Origin: JADKHR01 sp041917295 | Lineage (GTDB): Bacteria > Elusimicrobiota > Elusimicrobia > FEN-1173 | Length of the DNA: 64,000 nt | Assembly (NCBI GenBank): GCA_041917295.1 | Contig: JAYRXX010000057.1 | Location: forward strand, 142,532-206,531 | Direction of reading: 5' to 3' | Shown: positions 32,275 to 39,486 of the stretch, in pieces | How positions within the stretch are numbered: position 1 is the first letter of the stretch | Layout: every line of letters starts with the position of its first letter | Notes under the pieces: generated by a model | Told to the model about the DNA's origin: nothing | Databases searched by the model: none | The model's input: only the letters and a program-made list of their open reading frames with translations | Program-made: the position numbers and the translations under genes

Positions 32275-33891
32275 TTAGGAAGGGACCAAATCTTTGGTGT
32301 TGGTTTTCGCGGGCAGGAAAATGCCGATCACGCCTTTCAACCCCACGCTCATGACGATGTTGAGGAAAAACGCCAGAAAGCCCAGAAGAATTAACGATCC
32401 GGCAAGGGCCGCGAGGATCATGTAGCCGGAAAATTCGCCGTTAAAATACATCGTTCGTCGAAGCATGCCGTGAAGGCCCGCCATGCCCATAAAGGCCCCC
32501 ATGCCGATCCCGCCCAGCAGGTGGGCCCAAAAATGAAGATCGGCCAATTTCTGGCTATACAGTTCCGCCCCGTTGGTGAGAAGGGGAAACAGATAGTAAA
32601 CGGCCGAATAGAGCGTCATGGTCAACCCCACCAGGATCGCCACGTGGACATGGGGTCCGACAATCCATTGGGTGTTGTGAAGAATCCGGTTAAGCCCCAA
32701 GTCCGCCTGCATGATACCGGCGGGAACCGCCAACGCGAAACCCAACAACCCGCCCAACAAAAATTTGAGTGGGTTGGTCATTTTTAAGGGCCGAGCGCTC
32801 CAGAGCGTCACCAACGTGATGGTGAACGCCATGCCCTGGGTGATGAGTTCAAAGGCCGTCACCATTTCGCCGGAGACAATTTTAAGAATGGCCGGTTGAG
32901 CCTGGTCCGACATCAGGTGGTGGGACCACACCGTCCAGGACACGACCATTTCAATAAACAAGGCCGCCCGGGCGATGTTTTCCATGAACAATTTTTTCCC
33001 CGTGATGAGTGTCGCCAGCAGGTACCAGGCTCCGGCCACGTAGATCAACACCAGTCCGTCGGCGATGAGATCCAACCCCCACCAAAACCAGTTTTTGTAA
33101 AGCAAAGCGTCGATGGCCGAATGTTTCAGGTCGTGGCCGAACAGGGCCGCGATCATGAAAACCAAAATGAGCACGCCGGTGAACAGTATGATCCCGGCGT
33201 TCAACGCCGTGTCCACGGTGCCGCGCGCAATAGCGGCCACGGGGAGGGACACCAAGTGCTCTTTTTTTTCGCGGCGAAAAAGATTTCTCAACCCTGTCAA
33301 ACCGAGAGCGGAGGCCAAAAGCGCCCCCGCCGGTTGCGCGGGCGCCCCTTCGGGCGTGTACGTGATCGTCTTGAAAATGTTGATGACGAACAAAACCGTC
33401 GCGGTCATGGCCAGGGCAATTCCCAAGATAAAGAATATCCCGCCTATCAGGCTGAATTGGGTGAAGTCCGCCGGGAGGGGCCAGTAAAGAGTGTAGAGCG
33501 GCGCGTAATGGGTGATAAACCCGGACCCCCAAAACGTTAACGTACCGACGGCCAACAGACCGCAGGTCCAGTTTCCTGTTTTTATGCTCCACAGGGGTTT
33601 TTTCATGAGGAAGGGAACAAGGAACAAAAAGGCTCCGAACACCACCGAATAGGTGGATCCGAAAATGCCCACCAACGGGTGCGCCGTGAGTATGGCAAAG
33701 TAGTGGCCCGGGGGAACAGGCGGAAGGGGTTTCACCAAAGACACCCGCATGATCATGCCTTCGATCACGGCGATGCCGTACCAGAGAAGACCAATGACCA
33801 CAAACCGCAGGGTCATTTTTTGCATGGGCGTCAACGTGTCCGGTTTGAACAAGCCGCGCGTGCCGCCGATCAGGGTTTGGACGAAATTCAT
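32275..33891 (-). CDS. Heme-copper oxidase superfamily catalytic subunit, NO-reductase-like, with Asp at a metal-ligand position
   Basis: A 538-residue membrane protein with about twelve helices. Low-spin heme ligands are probably H71 (TAHPLVG) and H416, and the high-spin heme ligand H414 (GPHVHVAI, after LHNTQW). Two active-site metal His are H324/H325 (VWSHHLMSD). The third His, expected in the WWxxHLWxEG motif of NO reductases, is replaced: the sequence reads WWGLDLIADG, with D274 for His and D278 for Glu. There is no HPEVY-type Tyr cross-link motif, so it resembles NO reductases more than oxygen reductases. It is downstream of and overlaps its subunit II gene by ATGA. Confidence 0.85.
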   Translation of the reverse strand: MNFVQTLIGGTRGLFKPDTLTPMQKMTLRFVVIGLLWYGIAVIEGMIMRVSLVKPLPPVPPGHYFAILTAHPLVGIFGSTYSVVFGAFLFLVPFLMKKPLWSIKTGNWTCGLLAVGTLTFWGSGFITHYAPLYTLYWPLPADFTQFSLIGGIFFILGIALAMTATVLFVINIFKTITYTPEGAPAQPAGALLASALGLTGLRNLFRREKKEHLVSLPVAAIARGTVDTALNAGIILFTGVLILVFMIAALFGHDLKHSAIDALLYKNWFWWGLDLIADGLVLIYVAGAWYLLATLITGKKLFMENIARAALFIEMVVSWTVWSHHLMSDQAQPAILKIVSGEMVTAFELITQGMAFTITLVTLWSARPLKMTNPLKFLLGGLLGFALAVPAGIMQADLGLNRILHNTQWIVGPHVHVAILVGLTMTLYSAVYYLFPLLTNGAELYSQKLADLHFWAHLLGGIGMGAFMGMAGLHGMLRRTMYFNGEFSGYMILAALAGSLILLGFLAFFLNIVMSVGLKGVIGIFLPAKTNTKDLVPS

Positions 33892-34457
33892 GGAAGGACC
33901 TCGCTGGGGTTGGCTACAACTTCAACCACGTTTTTTTCGATCATTTGAATGCCTTTCGGCCCGGAATATTCCGTCGATCGGATGGAATAGATCCCCGGCG
34001 CCTCAAAATGCCACAAAATGTCGTTCATGTGGCCGGGAAGAACCTGCATTTGGAACAACATGGAATTGTCTTCGCGAAACAGGCCGAACCCGTAGGTGAG
34101 ATCGTCGGATGTGACTTTAAACAAAGCCTTATCACCAACGTTAATGGTCATTTTTTCAGCTGGAAGAATAAACTTGTGGTCGGCGACGCGGATCTCAAAC
34201 GTTTTGTCCGCGGCAATGTTCGCCCGATTGAGGTCGATTTTTTTCCAGGGGATGGTTTCGTGGGTCACGATATGAAGAGACACCCCCACCGCGACCAGAA
34301 TCGCCACCACCGAATAAAACGCCGCGTTGGGGATCTGTTTTGATGATCCATCCCGCGTTACCTTGTAGACGAACCAGGCCATTCCCGCCATCACCGCCAG
34401 GACGTAAGCGGTGTATCCGACAGTTTGCCCCCACAACACCAATTTCGAATCGATCAT
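33888..34457 (-). CDS. Subunit II-like partner of the heme-copper enzyme, CuA ligands lost
   Basis: A 189-residue protein with two N-terminal membrane helices (about 12-31 and 46-64) and a cupredoxin-like domain (about 85-180). The CuA motif CxExCxxxHxxM appears as S161-T-E163-Y-S165-x3-G169-x2-M172, and the first His is Tyr122 (DLTYGFG). Thus four of six ligands are gone while E163 and M172 remain. The domain probably cannot hold CuA, so electrons may come from quinol or another donor (inference). The ATG at 34457 has a strong GGGAGGT ribosome-binding site. Confidence 0.85.
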   Translation of the reverse strand: MIDSKLVLWGQTVGYTAYVLAVMAGMAWFVYKVTRDGSSKQIPNAAFYSVVAILVAVGVSLHIVTHETIPWKKIDLNRANIAADKTFEIRVADHKFILPAEKMTINVGDKALFKVTSDDLTYGFGLFREDNSMLFQMQVLPGHMNDILWHFEAPGIYSIRSTEYSGPKGIQMIEKNVVEVVANPSEVLP

Positions 34458-34585
34458 AATACCTCCCGGCTGTTGCCCTGTTGACGAGTCTGTTAAGAAT
34501 ACCTGTGGGGAAAGGAAAAAGTATGCGCGCCGACAGGTTTGGGTGCGGGATTGTTGGGAGCGCGACATTGTGCTAGAACCTTCTT

Positions 34586-35359
34586 ATGGACTACGTATTT
34601 CAAAACACAAAAGACGAAACCGAACGGCGCCGCTTGCAAGCCATTGAGGCGATCTTTGATCCTTCTTCCCAACGGCGGATCGTGACCGCCGGAATCAAAC
34701 CGGGCGCGGTGTGTTTGGAGGTGGGCGCGGGGGCGGGGTCCCTGATGCGGTGGATGGCGGAACAGGTTGGTCGGTCGGGCCGGGTGAGAGCGGTGGACAT
34801 CAATACGCGGTTTTTGACCAACCCGCCCGCCAACGTCACGGTGGTCGAAGGGGATGTCCGCACATTGAATTTGGAGCGGGAATCGTTTGACCTTATTCAT
34901 ACCCGCTACGTCCTGGTCCACATTCCGGAATATGAAAAGGTCCTGGATTCCCTTTGGAATGCCCTAAAAATCGGTGGGGCCCTGGTGATCGAAGAACCGG
35001 ATTTTACGGCCTATCGAGGCTTGAGCGGCGTGGAAGTTGAATCCTTTGACAAGGTTCATCAGGCGATCCTGCGGATGTATAAGGACAAAGGGGTCGATCC
35101 GGCTCTCGGATCGAAATTGCCGAAGCTGTTTCAATCCTTGGGGGCTAAAAATCTCATCATTGAAAATGATTCGCCGCCGTCGCCGGGGGGCGGCGCTTTG
35201 GCACGAATGATGGGCCAGTCCGCCGACCTCCTGAAAGACAAATACCTCGCCACCGGTTGCGTCGATTTAAAGGATCTGGCGGCCTACGCGCGGTTCACCC
35301 AAAATCCCGACAGCTCGGCCGTCTATTACACCACGATCAGCGCCGTTGGTCACAAGTGA
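34586..35359 (+). CDS. SAM-dependent methyltransferase, class I
   Basis: A 257-residue UbiE/Methyltransf_11-like protein. Motif I is CLEVGAGAGSLMRWMAEQVG (about residues 44-63), the acidic loop is AVDINTRFL, then VVEGDVRTL, DLIHTRYVLVHIPE and LKIGGALVIEEPD. The substrate cannot be inferred. The stop overlaps the GTG of the next gene (GTGA), so it may be cotranscribed with the outer membrane protein. It is divergent from the NO-reductase-like operon. Confidence 0.88.
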   Translation: MDYVFQNTKDETERRRLQAIEAIFDPSSQRRIVTAGIKPGAVCLEVGAGAGSLMRWMAEQVGRSGRVRAVDINTRFLTNPPANVTVVEGDVRTLNLERESFDLIHTRYVLVHIPEYEKVLDSLWNALKIGGALVIEEPDFTAYRGLSGVEVESFDKVHQAILRMYKDKGVDPALGSKLPKLFQSLGAKNLIIENDSPPSPGGGALARMMGQSADLLKDKYLATGCVDLKDLAAYARFTQNPDSSAVYYTTISAVGHK

Positions 35360-36498
35360 CCGGCTCTTCGGTCCAAGCCGCGCGCGCGTGGGCCCGTGGG
35401 CTCGGTCTCTCTGTTTTCGTCTTGTCCCTTGGGTTCTGGACAGCGGCGGCGGCAACCCTGGAAATTCGCATTGAAAATCCCCCCGCAACGGGCGACGTCA
35501 TCGCGCTGTTGTTTGATTCGCCCAACGCCTTCGTGGATCTTCGGGACCCCAGTCGCACCGTCGTTTTTCCCGACAAGGGAAAAACCCCCGCGCGGATCAA
35601 CGACTTGCCCGCCGGGGAATATGCCCTGGTGGTGTTCCATGACGCCAACGGCAACGGGCTCATGGACAAAAATTTCATCGGAATTCCGCGCGAATGGTTG
35701 GGTTTTTCCAACCGCTATTGGCCCGAGGGTCCGCCCACCTTTGCCCGGGCGGCGTTTGCGTTGGCCGCGGACGAATCAAAAAATATCGACGTCACCCTTC
35801 GCTCCATTTTTGGAAAACTGGGTTTGTTGGGCGTCGGGCTCGGCGTGGTCACGCAAAGTAGCCCCTACCGCGGGTCCGATCGGTTGATCGTTCAGCCCAT
35901 TCCCGCCATCAGCTACATCGGAGACCGCGTTCAAGTTCTTGGGCCGGGCCTTCAGTGCGGGTTATACAAGTGGCGCAACATCGTCGGGTTGGCCGTCACG
36001 GGAAATTACCACCTGGGGGCCTACGACGAGGAAGACAGTTCCGTCCTTGCTGGGATGGGGGACCGCCAGGACACGTTCACGGGGGGCCTGGCCCTCCAAG
36101 CTTTTTTACCGGGCGGCGTCGACGTCGCGGCGGGCTATGAACAGGACCTCCTGGGTCGGTATAACGGCGGAGACGCTCGGCTGGGCGTGGAAAAGTCTTT
36201 TCAGCGCGGGTTGTTCACGCTCACCCCGCAGGTGGGGCTCAACTGGATGAGCGCCGAACTCGCCCACTACGAGTTTGGCGTTCCCGGCGACAAAGCTCAA
36301 GAAGGTCGTCCAGCCTATCAGCCGGGGGACGCCTTGAGCGTCGAGTACGGGCTTGGCCTTTTCATCGAACTCCGGGGCGCCTGGCGGATCATTTTAAGAG
36401 GCAACGCGGCCCATCTCCCGGCGAATCTGACGGAAAGTCCCATCGTGGACCAATCCCAAGTGTTCAGCGGGTTCGCCGCGGTCAACCGGTTATTTTAG
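35356..36498 (+). CDS. Fusion of DUF2141 domain and MipA/OmpV-type outer membrane barrel
   Basis: A 380-residue protein with a signal peptide (hydrophobic 17-32, cut near AAAA/TLEI). A DUF2141 domain (about 33-145) has LPAGEYALVVFHDANGNGLMDKNFIGIPREWLGFSN. A MipA/OmpV-like beta barrel (about 150-380) begins LGLLGVGLGVVTQSSPYRGSD and ends with the typical C-terminal Phe. MipA proteins scaffold murein enzymes or act as porin-like proteins. I have no recall of this exact fusion being common. The GTG at 35356 overlaps the methyltransferase stop. Confidence 0.85.
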   Translation: MTGSSVQAARAWARGLGLSVFVLSLGFWTAAAATLEIRIENPPATGDVIALLFDSPNAFVDLRDPSRTVVFPDKGKTPARINDLPAGEYALVVFHDANGNGLMDKNFIGIPREWLGFSNRYWPEGPPTFARAAFALAADESKNIDVTLRSIFGKLGLLGVGLGVVTQSSPYRGSDRLIVQPIPAISYIGDRVQVLGPGLQCGLYKWRNIVGLAVTGNYHLGAYDEEDSSVLAGMGDRQDTFTGGLALQAFLPGGVDVAAGYEQDLLGRYNGGDARLGVEKSFQRGLFTLTPQVGLNWMSAELAHYEFGVPGDKAQEGRPAYQPGDALSVEYGLGLFIELRGAWRIILRGNAAHLPANLTESPIVDQSQVFSGFAAVNRLF

Positions 36499-36527
36499 AG
36501 GGGCTTCCTCGGTTGTCCCTCAGACGG

Positions 36528-37175
36528 TCAGTGGGGGGATTCGATGAGGGAACGGAGTCCTGCCTCGTCCATCAGAGCGATTTGTTTCCAACGGGTTCGG
36601 ATGAAACCCTGTTTTTTAAAATCGGACAGAACCCGAATGGCTGTTTCGGGAATGCACCCGGCCAACTCCGCCACGTCTTCCCGCCGAATGCGAACGACGT
36701 TCCCTCGACGGGGCATCAAAAAAGAGAGGATGGCCGCCACGCGCTGGGCGGCCGGTTCCTGCGCCAGCGTGCGCATGGATTGGGCGTGACGGAGATGCTG
36801 TCCGATGTCGTCGTGGACCGCCCGGGCAAAGGCGGGGTACTGTTCAAAGAGGTCGTTAAACACCCGCGCCGGGATTTCGTCCGCCTGGGAATCCGTCAGA
36901 GCAATGGCGCTGGCCGGAAACGGTCGCCGATCCAGCAACGCCAGCGCGCCGAAAAGCCTTCCCGGCGTGACGGCTTCCAACGCCAACGGCCGTTCGCGGC
37001 GCGTGAACTTTACTATTTTAATCAACCCCGAACGAAGAACAAAAGCCGACCGGGGCGAATCTCCTTCCTGGAACACCAAATCCTGGGCGCGGAACGATCG
37101 GCAAATAAAATGCTTTTTCACGTCGTTAAAAACCCGAACGGGAAGGGTTTGGAATAGGGATGCCGTTGTTGTCAT
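36528..37175 (-). CDS. Crp/Fnr family transcription regulator without Fe-S cysteines
   Basis: A 215-residue protein with an N-terminal cyclic-nucleotide-binding-like barrel (EGDSPRSAFVLRSGLIKI) and a C-terminal winged helix with recognition helix CIPETAIRVLSDFKKQG. It lacks an N-terminal cysteine cluster, so the signal is not an FNR-type Fe-S centre; a heme or small-molecule signal is possible. It is convergent with the MipA fusion gene and 2 kb from the NO-reductase-like operon, which Crp/Fnr proteins often control (inference). Confidence 0.9.
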   Translation of the reverse strand: MTTTASLFQTLPVRVFNDVKKHFICRSFRAQDLVFQEGDSPRSAFVLRSGLIKIVKFTRRERPLALEAVTPGRLFGALALLDRRPFPASAIALTDSQADEIPARVFNDLFEQYPAFARAVHDDIGQHLRHAQSMRTLAQEPAAQRVAAILSFLMPRRGNVVRIRREDVAELAGCIPETAIRVLSDFKKQGFIRTRWKQIALMDEAGLRSLIESPH

Positions 37176-37566
37176 GGGCCTATTGTATTTTTTCCGACAA
37201 TGTTTGGGAAAAGGGAACGGCCAAGTTGTGGTATAATGAAAGGCCGATTGTTTCCTGTTCTCCTTAGGGGGGCGGGGGCATGGACTGTGATTGATGTGAG
37301 AGCTGCTGGAGTGGTTGTAGGATTTAGCTGTCTCTGATTAGAAACGGGGCTGCTTACGGGAATTCGGCGTCTCTGACGCCGCCGTAGGCCCTCACGCTGT
37401 GCGTGAGGGCCCCTGCCAAAATCGCAGGGGCTGCCCCAGCAATTATTCGGTTCGCCGAAGGCGAACCGCTGAGGATGATAAAAATCGGGGCTGCCCTCGG
37501 CACAAACCGCCAAGGGCTGCCCCAGCAATTATTCGGTTCGCCGAAGGCGAACCTTAAATAGTGGAT
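37176..37566 (+). other. Gene-free region with tandem hairpins and a 40-bp direct repeat upstream of tRNA-Ala
   Basis: A TATAAT at 37232-37237 may be a -10 element for the tRNA. Between 37366 and 37553 lies a row of strong hairpins: GGCGTC/GACGCC, GCCCTCACGC/GCGTGAGGGC, GCCCCTGC/GCAGGGGC and two GGTTCGCC/GGCGAACC. A 40-bp sequence starting GGGCTGCCCCAGCAATTATT is repeated exactly at 37428-37467 and 37514-37553. No protein gene is supported. Confidence 0.6.
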
Positions 37567-37639
37567 GGGGCTGTAGCTCAGCTGGGAGAGCGCGTCCTTC
37601 GCAAGGACGAGGTCGTCGGTTCGATCCCGATCAGCTCCA
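37567..37639 (+). tRNA. tRNA-Ala (anticodon CGC)
   Basis: The cloverleaf is complete: acceptor GGGGCTG/CAGCTCC, D-arm AGCTCAGCTGGGAGAGC, anticodon arm CGTCC-TTCGCAA-GGACG and T-arm CGGTTCGATCCCG. The discriminator is A and CCA is partly encoded. The 5' half is identical to that of the tRNA-Ala(TGC) in the rRNA operon. Confidence 0.97.
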
Positions 37640-38138
37640 CATTTTTTTCGTAGCGAACTGAAAAAGAGGGTCCGTTCCCAACAAGGGGGCGGGCCTTCTT
37701 TCATTTTCGGGAGGGCAAACGGCGGGCGGGGCAGAGAGCCCGGGCGCGGACCCGTTTTAACCGGGATTCCCCGGTCGGAACTCGAAGTCCGTTTATAAGG
37801 GCTTAAATCACAGATAGGGGACGGTGATTAGTTAATAACTTAAGGCCGATGGTTCGGGGGTGATCGTGAATAGCCCCACCTCCGTTGTCTGCCATATGGG
37901 TAATGATTGACAAGTTGATTCTCGGGGGGGGGGGGGGGAGTGGACATTCTCTCACGTTTGGTCGTGGGCCCTATTTGGCTAACGATGTTGTTGGCTGGCG
38001 GTCGACTGGAACTTTTCCGCACCTCGGTTTGGACGGGGCTACCACCGACAGAGTTCTGAACAATAAAGATCCGTCCCATGGACGAAAACGATCGGCCGAC
38101 TGGAATTGTTGGGTTCGGAGGTGGGCGCCCCCGATCAA
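37640..38138. other. Gene-free region with 18-bp palindrome and G15 tract
   Basis: About 500 bases between tRNA-Ala and purE. They hold a copy of the 18-bp palindrome (AACCGGGATTCCCCGG at 37759-37776) and an uninterrupted run of 15 G (37924-37938). Codon use of the open frames is unconvincing and none resembles a known protein, so I see no gene. Confidence 0.55.
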
Positions 38139-38630
38139 TTACACGGGCGGCAGTTGGGCTTCGAGAACTTTTCGGGATTGGTCGGCGCGAAACGCGTGAA
38201 GTTTTTTGCGAAGGGCCTTGTCCTGGGTGGCCAGCATGGCCACCGCCAGCAATCCCGCGTTGGTGGCGCCGGCTTTTCCGATTCCCAGCGTGCCCACGGG
38301 AATTCCGCCGGGCATTTGAACGATCGACAGCAACGAATCCATTCCCTTAAGCGCGGGGCTTTCCATGGGCACTCCCAGGACGGGTAACGTTGTAAGTGCC
38401 GCCACCACGCCCGCCAAATGGGCCGCTCCCCCCGCGCCGGCGATAATCAAACTTAATCCCCGGGATTCCGCGCCCTCGGCAAACGCCGCCGCTTCTTTGG
38501 GTGTGCGGTGCGCCGACACCACCCGGCATTCGTGCGCTACCCCGAAATCGCGCAACACCACGGCCGCGTGTTGCATCGTCTCCCAATCGCTTTTTGAACC
38601 CATAATGATCGCAACTTTTGGTTTGTCCAT
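38139..38630 (-). CDS. purE: N5-carboxyaminoimidazole ribonucleotide mutase
   Basis: Purine biosynthesis enzyme that interconverts N5-CAIR and CAIR. The 163 residues show the class I PurE motifs: IIMGSKSDWETM, VSAHRTP, IIAGAGGAAHLAGVVA and a PVLGVPMESPALKGMDSLLSIVQMPGG-like block. AGGAG lies 6 bases before the ATG at 38630, better than the ATG 18 bases upstream. No purK is adjacent. It is divergent from the FNR-type regulator. Confidence 0.95.
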   Translation of the reverse strand: MDKPKVAIIMGSKSDWETMQHAAVVLRDFGVAHECRVVSAHRTPKEAAAFAEGAESRGLSLIIAGAGGAAHLAGVVAALTTLPVLGVPMESPALKGMDSLLSIVQMPGGIPVGTLGIGKAGATNAGLLAVAMLATQDKALRKKLHAFRADQSRKVLEAQLPPV

Positions 38631-38664
38631 GGTTGGCTCCTGACTCAAATTTTTGGGGGAACAG

Positions 38665-38695
38665 TTGCTATTATAGAAAATCGAATGTGTATAAT
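38665..38695. promoter_or_regulatory. Divergent promoter region of purE and the FNR-type gene
   Basis: On the plus strand an extended -10 TGTGTATAAT ends at 38695, about 10 bases before the GTG at 38705, so that mRNA may be nearly leaderless. On the minus strand TATAAT (38671-38676) is placed for purE. Confidence 0.5.
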
Positions 38696-38704
38696 GAAGT
38701 CACC

Positions 38705-39421
38705 GTGTCCGCGTGCGCCCGATCGCCCATTTACTGTGAGTCTTGCCCGACCCGGATAGCCGGGGTGTTCGCCCGCTTATCCCAAGACCGATTGCGCGCG
38801 TTGGATCGATGCAAAGCCGACAACCTTTATCACAAAGGCCAACTTGTTTTCCAAGAGGGAACCCCGGCTCTCGGCGTTTACTGTGTTTACGAAGGACAGC
38901 TCAAACTTTACAAGTCCGGCACCCAGGGGCGGCCGCAGATCATCGGTTTGGCCAAACCGGGTACGATGGTGGGCCACCGGGCCGTCTTGACCGACAAGGC
39001 CCACACGTTCACCGCCGAATCGTTGGGCGAGGCCCGCGTGTGCTATGTGGACCGGGCCACTTTTCGGGGGCTTATCGCCGACAATCCTTCCATCGCCGAT
39101 TCGTTGCTTAAAAAAATGGCGCAGGATTTGGACGACGTCGAGGATCGCTTGATCGACGTGGTTGAACAGCCGGTTCCGGTCCGGTTGGCCCGGCTGTTGA
39201 TGTCGCTTAAAGACGGTTACGGTCGGTCCACCCCCCAGGGCCTGCGGATCTCCTTGTCGTTGACCCGTGAAGAAATGGCCGAAATGATCGGAACCACCCA
39301 GGAAACCACCATCCGGCTCCTTAGCCAATTTCGGAAAAAAGGGTTGATTCGGTTAGACGACAAATCCATCACCCTCTTGGATCTTCCAAAGCTCACCCAA
39401 CTCATACGTTCCCCCACCTGA
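38705..39421 (+). CDS. FNR-type Crp family regulator with probable Fe-S cysteine set
   Basis: A 238-residue regulator. The N-terminus from the GTG at 38705 has three Cys (SACARSPIYCESCPTR). A central Cys in ARVCYVDRATF aligns with C122 of E. coli FNR (MVCEIPFETL), so an oxygen-labile [4Fe-4S] cluster is plausible. The recognition helix TTQETTIRLLSQFRKKG keeps the Glu and Arg used by FNR to read its site. It probably senses oxygen or NO and could control the respiratory operon at 32-34 kb (inference). Confidence 0.88.
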   Translation: MSACARSPIYCESCPTRIAGVFARLSQDRLRALDRCKADNLYHKGQLVFQEGTPALGVYCVYEGQLKLYKSGTQGRPQIIGLAKPGTMVGHRAVLTDKAHTFTAESLGEARVCYVDRATFRGLIADNPSIADSLLKKMAQDLDDVEDRLIDVVEQPVPVRLARLLMSLKDGYGRSTPQGLRISLSLTREEMAEMIGTTQETTIRLLSQFRKKGLIRLDDKSITLLDLPKLTQLIRSPT

Positions 39422-39486
39422 CGGGGATCATTCCCAAACATTACCCCCTCGCGTTAGAATCAAAGCACGCGGTCCGGAGGTGTCCC

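Noticed and set aside
37428..37553. Two exact 40-bp repeats as a CRISPR array
   Set aside because: Only two copies, a single 46-base spacer, repeats with internal perfect hairpins, and no cas genes.
37354..37704. Minus-strand open frame with the peptide DRDRTDDLVLAKDALSQLSY
   Set aside because: This is the well-known false protein made by translating the antisense of tRNA-Ala; the frame covers the tRNA and the hairpin repeats.
37885..38199. 104-codon frame across the G15 tract
   Set aside because: Odd composition, depends on the exact length of the G run, overlaps the 3' end of purE and lacks a ribosome-binding site.
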